A stretch of 64,000 bases of DNA from Pseudomonas sp. S30 (lineage in GTDB: Bacteria > Pseudomonadota > Gammaproteobacteria > Pseudomonadales > Pseudomonadaceae): contig NZ_JACVTO010000011.1 of assembly GCF_016518545.1 (NCBI RefSeq), forward strand, positions 110,586 to 174,585, read 5' to 3'. A model generated the notes under the pieces. The model saw nothing but the letters and a program-made list of their open reading frames with translations, was not told where the DNA came from and ran no database searches. This document shows positions 8,778 to 15,764 of this stretch, piece after piece; position 1 is the stretch's first letter, and every line of letters starts with the position of its first letter. Made by a program: the position numbers and the translations under genes.

Positions 8778-9976
8778 ACCCCGAGGCGGCCGTGCCAGCT
8801 CGGTTGCCGGTGACCGTGCTGTCGGGATTTCTCGGCGCCGGCAAGACCACCCTGCTCAACCACATCCTGCGCAACCGCGCAGGGCTGCGGGTGGCCGTGA
8901 TCGTCAACGACATGAGCGAAGTGAACCTCGATGCCGAGGAGGTCGAGCGAACGGTGACCCTCAATCGCGGCAGCGACCAACTGGTGGAAATGAGCAACGG
9001 GTGCATCTGCTGCACCCTGCGCGCCGACTTGCTCGAACAGGTCAGCCAGCTGGCGCGCGCCGCGCGCTTCGATTATCTGTTGATCGAATCCACCGGCATC
9101 TCCGAGCCAATGCCGGTGGCAGAGACCTTTGCGTTCCTGGACGTCGACGGTTTCAGCCTGAGCGAGCTGGCGCGCCTGGACACCCTGGTCACCGTGGTCG
9201 ACGCCAGCACGTTCGAAGGCCTGCTCGATTCGGCGCAACCGGCCGGCGGCGAGCCTGGGCAACGACCGCTCGGCGAGCTGCTGATCGAGCAGGTCGAGTA
9301 TGCCGACGTGATACTGGTCAACAAGCTCGACCTGTGCGCGCCGACCCAGTACCCGCGCTTGCAGGCGCTGCTGGGCCAGCTCAACCCACGGGCACGGATC
9401 CTGCCGATGACCCGCGGCGAGGTGGCGCTCGAGCAGGTCCTGGGCACCGGCCTGTTCGACCTGCCGAGCCTGGCGCGCTCGGCTGGCTGGATGCGGCGAA
9501 TGGACGAACAGGACTCGGCGCACGCCGAATCGGTCACCTACGGCATCAGTTCCTGGGTGTACCGCGAGCGTGCGCCGTTCCACCCGCAGAGGCTGCTGCA
9601 ACTGCTCGAGCGACCCTGGCCCCAGGGTCGCCTGTTGCGCTGCAAGGGCTATTTCTGGGTGGCCAGCCGTTTCCACGAAATCGGCCTGTTGGCGCAGACC
9701 GCCGGGCACTTCCGCTGGGAGCACGCCGGACGCTGGTGGCGTTTCATCGACCAGCAGCAGTGGCCGGCCGATACCTATCGGCGCCAGGCCATCGCCGACA
9801 AGTGGGATGGCCAGGTCGGCGACTGTCGCCAGGAGATCGTGTTCATCGGGCAGGCGCTCGACCATCAGGCGCTGCGCCGGGATCTGGACGCCTGCCTGCT
9901 CAGCGAGGCGGAGATCCTCGCAGGGCCGCAGGCCTGGGCGGCCCTGCCGGGCGCGCAGGCCTTCGCCAGTCAGTGA
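8774..9976 (+). CDS. CobW/P47K-family nitrile hydratase activator (iron-insertion GTPase)
   Basis: A 400-residue G3E-family GTPase. Walker A is GFLGAGKT at residues 18-25, the CxCC metal-binding motif (CICC) is at 77-80, NKLD gives base recognition, and a CobW C-terminal domain follows. The position behind nitrile hydratase alpha/beta identifies it as the activator (P44K/P47K, NhpC in B23) needed for iron insertion and maturation of the alpha-subunit cysteine cluster. The start is GTG at 8774, overlapping the beta stop as GTGA; an in-frame start at 8699 would overlap beta by 79 bases and adds an arginine-rich stretch with no family resemblance. Its 3' end overlaps the convergent membrane-protein gene by seven bases. 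Confidence 0.92.
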   Translation: MNPEAAVPARLPVTVLSGFLGAGKTTLLNHILRNRAGLRVAVIVNDMSEVNLDAEEVERTVTLNRGSDQLVEMSNGCICCTLRADLLEQVSQLARAARFDYLLIESTGISEPMPVAETFAFLDVDGFSLSELARLDTLVTVVDASTFEGLLDSAQPAGGEPGQRPLGELLIEQVEYADVILVNKLDLCAPTQYPRLQALLGQLNPRARILPMTRGEVALEQVLGTGLFDLPSLARSAGWMRRMDEQDSAHAESVTYGISSWVYRERAPFHPQRLLQLLERPWPQGRLLRCKGYFWVASRFHEIGLLAQTAGHFRWEHAGRWWRFIDQQQWPADTYRRQAIADKWDGQVGDCRQEIVFIGQALDHQALRRDLDACLLSEAEILAGPQAWAALPGAQAFASQ

Positions 9977-10395
9977 CCGACCACGATCGGCGATTCGTCC
10001 CGGCCGCTGATCGGCAGCCCCTGAGCGATGGCCCAGGCGATCTCCAGCGCGACGATGCCCCAGATCAGGGCCGTGGCGCCGTGGGCCAGGGCATATAGCT
10101 GCCAGCTGGCGAACAGCACCCTGCCCACCGCGTCGTAGCGCCCCAGGCGTACCGACGGATGACGGATGCGCAGCCAGGCCCAGACGCAGACGATCGAGCC
10201 CATGAGGTTGGCCATCATCATCGGCTCCGGGCCGAACGCCGGCAGCTGGCCTGGCAGGCCCAGCGCGGTGTGCAGGCTACCCAGCCAGCCGTGCAGCAGC
10301 ATGAAGGTCCAGGGCGTGGCGAAGCCGAGGGTGATCGTCAGGTCGTAGAGGCCGCTGGCACGCACCAGCGTGTGATAGCGGGAATGGGTCCACAT
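9970..10395 (-). CDS. Unknown four-helix inner-membrane protein under MerR-type control
   Basis: A 141-residue protein I do not recognise. It has four hydrophobic stretches (about residues 15-38, 60-80, 90-108 and 108-128) and a short polar C-terminus, consistent with a small integral inner-membrane protein. The gene is divergent from the MerR-type regulator at 10484, and its upstream region carries a MerR-like promoter with an over-long spacer, so it is the likely direct target of that regulator. It is not co-directional with the nitrile genes and overlaps the end of the activator gene by seven bases. No catalytic or metal-binding motif is obvious. Confidence 0.7.
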   Translation of the reverse strand: MWTHSRYHTLVRASGLYDLTITLGFATPWTFMLLHGWLGSLHTALGLPGQLPAFGPEPMMMANLMGSIVCVWAWLRIRHPSVRLGRYDAVGRVLFASWQLYALAHGATALIWGIVALEIAWAIAQGLPISGRDESPIVVGH

Positions 10396-10433
10396 GGTGT
10401 CGGTTCCTTCGTTTCGATGAGAGCGCCAGGCTA

Positions 10434-10459
10434 GACCTTCGGGTATGCTCCAAGGTCAA
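10434..10459 (-). promoter_or_regulatory. MerR-type promoter/operator for the unknown membrane protein gene
   Basis: Reading on the minus strand, TTGACC (10454-10459) is a good -35. The perfect dyad GACCTT-N12-AAGGTC (10434-10457) sits between it and the -10 region, which would be 18-20 bases away (TCTAGC or TAGCCT). The long spacer with a dyad inside it is the signature of promoters activated by DNA distortion by MerR-family proteins such as CueR and SoxR. It lies between the divergent regulator and its presumed target. Confidence 0.7.
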
Positions 10460-10483
10460 GCATTCTCGTGAGCGAGCAAGATC

Positions 10484-10909
10484 ATGCGTATCGGCGAACT
10501 CGCCCAGGCCTGCGGCGTGAGCCGTGACACCCTGCGCTTCTACGAAGAACGCGGCCTCGTCCGCGCCCATCGTCGTGCCAATGGCTACCGCGAGTACCCA
10601 CCGGACACGGTGCAGTTGGTGATGTTCATCCGCACCGCTCAACGCCTGGGCTTCAGCCTCGGAGAAATCGGCGTCAACGTCGAGCGGCTCTGGGGAGCGA
10701 GCGATCCCGACCAGGCGGTGCGGGCCTTGCTGCAGGACAAGCTGGCATTGATCGAGCAGCGCATCGACGACCTCCAGCAGTTGCGCGGCGCCTTGCGCCA
10801 ACGCCTGACACTGACCTGCCCGCTGCGTCCGGACATCGACCTGCCAGCCACTGGGGTGGCGCCAGGCTCCTCGCTGGCGGATCGCGCGCAGGTTGAAACC
10901 ACTGCCTGA
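10484..10909 (+). CDS. MerR-family transcriptional regulator
   Basis: A 141-residue regulator with the N-terminal MerR winged helix-turn-helix (MRIGELAQACGVSRDTLRFY, then GYREYPPDTVQLVMFI) and a long dimerisation helix (about residues 80-115). The effector region has only one cysteine (TCPLRPD near residue 122), so the paired metal-binding cysteines of CueR, ZntR or MerR are absent. The ligand is therefore probably organic or redox-related, but it cannot be named. It is divergent from the four-helix membrane protein gene, with the operator between them. Confidence 0.88.
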   Translation: MRIGELAQACGVSRDTLRFYEERGLVRAHRRANGYREYPPDTVQLVMFIRTAQRLGFSLGEIGVNVERLWGASDPDQAVRALLQDKLALIEQRIDDLQQLRGALRQRLTLTCPLRPDIDLPATGVAPGSSLADRAQVETTA

Positions 10910-11035
10910 GCGGGGCTGTCACACGTTCATTGCACGGGCCGATCGCGCGACATGCCCTGCACGATCGATGACCTCCCCCACGCGGCAGGCGCCTCTCTCG
11001 CCTGCCTGCCCCCATCTTCTCGACAGGCAGGGCCG

Positions 11036-13579
11036 ATGACCTTCGACTCCCGTGTAAACCTCACCAACTGCGACCGCGAGCCGATCCAGATACCCGGCAG
11101 TATCCAGCCCCACGGCTGCCTGATCGCCTGCGATGCCTCGGCCGGGGTGGTCCTGCGCCACTCGGCCAATACGCCGGCGCTGCTCGGCTGCGGCGAACAG
11201 GTGAACGGGCGTACGCTCCAGGCCGTGCTGGGCGATCAGGTGGCGCACGATATCCGCAACGCCCTGGCACGCACCCGAGACGCATCACGCCCCGCGCTGC
11301 TGTTCGCCGTGCCCCTGCCTTCGGGGGACCGCTTCGACATCGCTGCCCATCGCTTCAAGGGTTCGACGATCATCGAGTTCGAGCCGGCCACGACCGGCGC
11401 TACCGAGCCCATCGATCTGGCCCGCAGCCTGATCGCCCAGTTGCGAGAGATCGACCAGTCCCCCAGGTTGTTCAGCGACTCGGCGCGCTACCTGCGGGCC
11501 ATGCTCGGCTATGATCGGGTGATGGTCTACAAGCTGGGCGTGGATGGTGCGGGCCAGGTGGTGGCCGAGGCCAAGCGCGCCGACCTGGAGAGCTTCATGG
11601 GCCAGTACTTTCCGGCCTCCGACATTCCCCAGCAGGCACGCGCGCTGTACCTGCGCAATCCGATCCGCTTGATCGGCGACGTGCGCTTCGCGCCGGTGGC
11701 CATCGAGCCGCTGCTGGACCCTTCGGGGGAACCGCTGGACCTGTCTCACGCGCATCTGCGCAGCGTGTCGCCGATACACTGCGAGTACCTGTGCAATATG
11801 GGCGTGGGCGCCTCCATGTCGATTTCGGTGATCGTCGACGGCGCGCTGTGGGGTCTGATCGCCTGCCACCACTATGCGCCTCGCCTGCTCAACCTGGGTC
11901 AGCGCGCCGCCGCCGAAATGTTCGGCGAGTTCTTTTCGCTGCACATCGAACGCCTGCGCACCCGCCAGCAGCTCGAAGCCGCCGAGCAGGTGCGTCGCTC
12001 GCTCGATACCCTGCTGCGTGACGCCAACCAGAGCCCGGACCTGGCCAATTTCTTCCAGGCCCGGCTGGGTGAATTCAAATCGCTGATCGCCTGTGACGGC
12101 ATCGGCATGTCGTTGCAGGGACGTTGGTCGGCCCTGGGCCATACGCCGTCAGTGGCCGCGATGCCCGATCTGCTGCGTGTGGTGCAGACCCTGGCCGAAG
12201 GTCGCACTTGGGCCAGCCACCAGCTGACGCTGGTCCATCCGGCTGCACAGGATTACATCGAAGAGGTCTGCGGGGTGCTGGCCATTCCCATGTCCCAGCA
12301 CCCCAGGGATTACCTGCTGTTCTTTCGCCGGGAGGTGCTGGCGACCCTGGACTGGGCGGGCGATCCGCAGAAGACCTATGGCACCGGCAGCCTGGGCGAG
12401 CGCCTGACCCCGCGCAAGAGCTTCGCCCTGTGGAAGGAAACGGTGCAGCAGCAGTCGGTGCCCTGGAGCGAACATGACCGCCAGTTCGGCGAAGCCATCC
12501 GCGCCGCCATCGTCGAGGTGGCGCTCCACAACAGCGAGCTGCTGGCCAACGAGCGGTCCAAGGCCGACGTGCGCCAGCGCATGCTCAACGAAGAGCTCAA
12601 TCATCGGGTCAAGAACATCCTCTCGCTGATCGGCGCCCTGGTGGCGCACCCGGCGCCCGAGCACCAGACCCTGCACGACTACGTGAGCAAGCTGCGCGGG
12701 CGTATTCAGGCCCTGTCGCTGGCCCACGACCAGGTGGTACGCGGCGATGGCGGCGGCGGGCTGCGCTCGCTGCTGGAGGCGGAACTCTCGCCCTACTGTT
12801 CAGGCGCCCAGGACATCGCGCTGGACGGTCCGGCGGTGATGCTCGACGCTCGTGCCTACTCGGTGATGGCACTGGTCCTGCACGAGTTGGCGACCAATGC
12901 CGCGAAGTATGGCGCCCTGTCGCGCAGCGCAGGACGCTTGCGAGTCGACTGGACCCTGGACGCCGGCGGCGCTTGTGAGATCGTCTGGCATGAAAGCGAC
13001 GGCCCGACGGTGCACGCGCCCACACGCAGCGGTTTCGGCTCGGTGCTGATCGACCGCAGCATTCCCTTCGATCTGGGCGGCACCAGCCAGCTGGACTATC
13101 GGTCCGAAGGTTTGGTCGGGATCTTCGGCATCCCCGCCCGACACGTCACTGCAAGCGATGACGCGGGGCGTTCGCCTACGCCTGCCGACCCGCTAAAGCA
13201 GGCGGACGGCTTCGAGACGTTGCCAGCTGTGAGCGTCCTCATCGTCGAGGACCAGTTGGTCATCGCCGTGGGCCTGGAGCAGATCCTCGCCGACGCCCAG
13301 CTCGAAGACGTGCGCACCGCCGCATCGGTGCCAGAGGCGCTGCGCCTGATCGAGGACCGCGCACCGGACGTCGCCGTGCTGGACGTCAACCTGGGCAGCA
13401 GTACATCGATGCCCATCGCCGAGGAACTGGCACGGCGCAGCGTTCCCTTTCTGTTCGCTACCGGTTATGGCGATACCTTGAGCATCGCCGAGCATCTGCG
13501 CGACGTGCCGGTGGTGCGCAAGCCCTATGACTCGGCGTCCATCCTCGGCACCCTGCGCCGCCTGCTGGCCCGTAGCTGA
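11036..13579 (+). CDS. bphP: Bacteriophytochrome sensor kinase with C-terminal receiver (HWE/HisKA_2 type)
   Basis: An 847-residue photoreceptor kinase. The N-terminus has the biliverdin-binding cysteine (Cys12, in LTNCDREPIQIPGSIQPHG), a PAS_2 fold, a GAF domain (MLGYDRVMVYKL, then YFPASDIPQQARALY) and a PHY domain (with DYLLFFRREV and the tongue-like PRKSFALWKE). The kinase is of the HisKA_2/HWE class, with acceptor His523 in LNHRVKNILSL and a HATPase lacking the classical HisKA dimer helix. A receiver follows (VLIVEDQLVIAVG, acceptor Asp783 in VLDVNLG). The start at 11036 puts the cysteine in the usual place; an in-frame ATG at 10952 would add 28 unrelated residues. No heme oxygenase gene (bphO), the source of biliverdin, is adjacent. 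Confidence 0.9.
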   Translation: MTFDSRVNLTNCDREPIQIPGSIQPHGCLIACDASAGVVLRHSANTPALLGCGEQVNGRTLQAVLGDQVAHDIRNALARTRDASRPALLFAVPLPSGDRFDIAAHRFKGSTIIEFEPATTGATEPIDLARSLIAQLREIDQSPRLFSDSARYLRAMLGYDRVMVYKLGVDGAGQVVAEAKRADLESFMGQYFPASDIPQQARALYLRNPIRLIGDVRFAPVAIEPLLDPSGEPLDLSHAHLRSVSPIHCEYLCNMGVGASMSISVIVDGALWGLIACHHYAPRLLNLGQRAAAEMFGEFFSLHIERLRTRQQLEAAEQVRRSLDTLLRDANQSPDLANFFQARLGEFKSLIACDGIGMSLQGRWSALGHTPSVAAMPDLLRVVQTLAEGRTWASHQLTLVHPAAQDYIEEVCGVLAIPMSQHPRDYLLFFRREVLATLDWAGDPQKTYGTGSLGERLTPRKSFALWKETVQQQSVPWSEHDRQFGEAIRAAIVEVALHNSELLANERSKADVRQRMLNEELNHRVKNILSLIGALVAHPAPEHQTLHDYVSKLRGRIQALSLAHDQVVRGDGGGGLRSLLEAELSPYCSGAQDIALDGPAVMLDARAYSVMALVLHELATNAAKYGALSRSAGRLRVDWTLDAGGACEIVWHESDGPTVHAPTRSGFGSVLIDRSIPFDLGGTSQLDYRSEGLVGIFGIPARHVTASDDAGRSPTPADPLKQADGFETLPAVSVLIVEDQLVIAVGLEQILADAQLEDVRTAASVPEALRLIEDRAPDVAVLDVNLGSSTSMPIAEELARRSVPFLFATGYGDTLSIAEHLRDVPVVRKPYDSASILGTLRRLLARS

Positions 13580-13587
13580 ATCACGCT

Positions 13588-14940
13588 TCAGGCACGGGCC
13601 ACACGGCCGCCGGGCACTGCCACCGGCGCCCCCAGGCCTTCACGCATGCGCTGGGCATCGCGGCTGAAACAGCGCGAGGCGGCCAACAGGAACAGCAGTG
13701 TGAGCAGCAGCGCGGCGGGGATCAGGTACATCGCATCGTGCAGGCCCTGGGCCTTGAACACCTCGCTCATGGCCCCCTCGCCTGCAGCCTGCATGGCCTT
13801 GATAGCGAAATGGTCCGATAGAGCGCCGACCATCACCGGCCCCAGCCCCCCGCCCAGCAGGTAAAGACCGGCGAAGTACAGCGCCATGGCCCTGGCTCGC
13901 AGTGGCGGTGGCACCACGTCCTGTATCGCGGTGTAGACGCAGGTGTAGAAGGTGTACGAAAACAGCCAGCCGATACCGAACACGGCCACGAACACCCCCA
14001 GCTCGATACGGCCGGCGTGCAGCGCCCAGGCGGTGGCGAGCGTCGCCACCAGCAGGCTCGCGACGGCGAACAGCAACCGCCCATTGGCCAGGCGCTGGTG
14101 CAGCTTGTCGGCCACCCAGCCACCCAGGGTCAAACCCACCAGTCCGCTGAGCCCGACGATCACACCCGTCGCCACGGCGGCGTCGTGCAATGGCAAGGCG
14201 AAGTAACGTTGCAGCATCGGCACCATGAAGGAGTTGCAGGCGTAGGAGGCGAAATTGAAGGTCAGTCCGGCCAGCACCAGCCAGGCGAAGGTGGGTACGC
14301 TCAACACCCGCCGCAACGGTCGGTCGAGGGGCCCCTGGAGCGCTGGCAGGTGATCCGCGGCGCCGCGGGCGGGTTCGCGAATCCTGAACACCAGCAGTGC
14401 CAGCAACAGCCCCGGCACCGCGGCGATGAAGAACGGCGCACGCCAACTGCCGAATGCCTGGACCATCGCACCGATGGAAAAAAATGCCAGCAGCAGGCCC
14501 AGCGGCAGCCCCAGCATGAACAGCCCCATGGCCCGGGCCCTGCGCTCGGCGGGAAACAGATCGCCGATCAGCGAGTTGGCCGCCGGTGCGTAGCTGGCCT
14601 CACCGATGCCCACGCCCATGCGCACCAGCAGGAAGCTCCAGAAGCTGCCGACCATGCCGTTGACGGCGGTCAAACCGCTCCAGGCCGCCAGCCCCCAGCC
14701 CATCAACCTGGCCCGCGAGCCGGTATCGGCCAGGCGTGCCAGCGGCAGACCAGCGAGGGCGTAGACCAAGGTGAAGGCGGTGCCGATGATGCCCAGCTGG
14801 AAATCGCTCAGCTGCCATTCCAGGCGTATAGGCTCGATGATGATGGCAGGAATGGTGCGGTCGAAGAAATTGAACAGATTGGCCAGAAACAGCAGGAACA
14901 GGATGCGCCAGGCATTGGCGGCTTGCGCGGCGTTGGTCAC
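13588..14940 (-). CDS. Spinster-like MFS transporter
   Basis: A 450-residue major facilitator with about 12 membrane helices. MFS landmarks include the loop 2-3 motif (GLPLARLADTGSRARLMGWG) and the loop 4-5 arginine (LVRMGVGIGEASYAPAANSLIGDLFPAER, of which GIGEASYAPAA is characteristic of the spinster-like subgroup). FDRTIPAII in helix 1 fits. The GTG start at 14940 follows GAGG by eight bases; the frame stays open upstream into the kdpE region by chance. Substrate unknown. It is convergent with, and eight bases from, the phytochrome gene, and follows kdpE on the same strand after 113 bases. Confidence 0.85.
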   Translation of the reverse strand: MTNAAQAANAWRILFLLFLANLFNFFDRTIPAIIIEPIRLEWQLSDFQLGIIGTAFTLVYALAGLPLARLADTGSRARLMGWGLAAWSGLTAVNGMVGSFWSFLLVRMGVGIGEASYAPAANSLIGDLFPAERRARAMGLFMLGLPLGLLLAFFSIGAMVQAFGSWRAPFFIAAVPGLLLALLVFRIREPARGAADHLPALQGPLDRPLRRVLSVPTFAWLVLAGLTFNFASYACNSFMVPMLQRYFALPLHDAAVATGVIVGLSGLVGLTLGGWVADKLHQRLANGRLLFAVASLLVATLATAWALHAGRIELGVFVAVFGIGWLFSYTFYTCVYTAIQDVVPPPLRARAMALYFAGLYLLGGGLGPVMVGALSDHFAIKAMQAAGEGAMSEVFKAQGLHDAMYLIPAALLLTLLFLLAASRCFSRDAQRMREGLGAPVAVPGGRVARA

Positions 14941-15053
14941 GGTCGGTCCCTCGTCGTCGGTGTTCGGGGCGTCCAGCACATCCGAAGACTGTAGGCAGGG
15001 ATGGCGGATCGGGCGCGTACCATTGACCGGATTGATAAGGGGGGTGGGCTGGC

Positions 15054-15764
15054 CTAGATCGTCGCGGATTCGCCGGGGGCGACCAGGCGATAGCCGACAC
15101 CGGCTTCGGTGATGAGGTAGCGCGGCGCGGTCGGATCGTCGCCGAGCTTCTGGCGCAGGTGCCCGACCACGATGCGCAGGTAGTGGGTGTCCTGCACGTG
15201 GGTCGGACCCCAGATGTCCTTGAGCAACTGCTGCTGGGTGATGACCCGGCCAGGATGCGCGGCCAACTGAGCCAGCAGCGCGTACTCCTTGCGCGTCAAC
15301 GCCACCTCGACGCCGTCCAGGCTGACCTTGCGGTAGGCGAAATCGACCAGCAGCGCGCCGAAACGGGCGCTGGCCGCCTGAACACTGTCGGCCTGGGGCT
15401 TGTGACGCAGCAGCGCACGCACCCGGGCGAGAAACTCCTGGATGCCGAAGGGCTTGGTGACGTAGTCGTTGGCCCCGCCATCGAGTGCGTCGACCTTCTG
15501 CAACTCGCTGGCGCGCACCGACAGCACCATCACCGGCACCTCGCTCCATTCGCGCAACTCGCGCAGCACCTGCTGGCCGTCAATGTCCGGCAGGCCGAGG
15601 TCGAGCACCACCAGGTCGGGCCTGTTCAGCGCGGCCTGGGCCAGGCCCTCGCCGCCGGTACCCGCCTCCAGGACCTTGTAGCCCTGGGAGGTGAGGCTGA
15701 TGCGCAGGAACTTGCGGATCTGCGGTTCGTCGTCGATGACCAGAAGGGTGGCGGGCTGGCTCAT
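15054..15764 (-). CDS. kdpE: KDP operon response regulator KdpE
   Basis: A 236-residue OmpR/PhoB-type regulator: receiver domain (LLVIDDEPQIRKFLR, acceptor Asp55 in VLDLGLPDIDG, Lys in VTKPFG) followed by a winged-helix DNA-binding domain ending YLRIVVGHLRQKLGDDP and a tail with GVGYRL. It receives phosphate from KdpD and activates kdpFABC under K+ limitation. The start at 15764 overlaps the kdpD stop as ATGA, which indicates translational coupling; the frame extends 13 residues further upstream but inside kdpD. It closes the kdpFABCDE transcription direction. Confidence 0.96.
   Translation of the reverse strand: MSQPATLLVIDDEPQIRKFLRISLTSQGYKVLEAGTGGEGLAQAALNRPDLVVLDLGLPDIDGQQVLRELREWSEVPVMVLSVRASELQKVDALDGGANDYVTKPFGIQEFLARVRALLRHKPQADSVQAASARFGALLVDFAYRKVSLDGVEVALTRKEYALLAQLAAHPGRVITQQQLLKDIWGPTHVQDTHYLRIVVGHLRQKLGDDPTAPRYLITEAGVGYRLVAPGESATI

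Noticed and set aside
13588..15549. Extended 653-codon frame of the MFS transporter into kdpE
   Set aside because: The first 200 residues are an out-of-frame reading of kdpE and the intergenic space; a GTG with a good ribosome site at 14940 gives a normal-length transporter.
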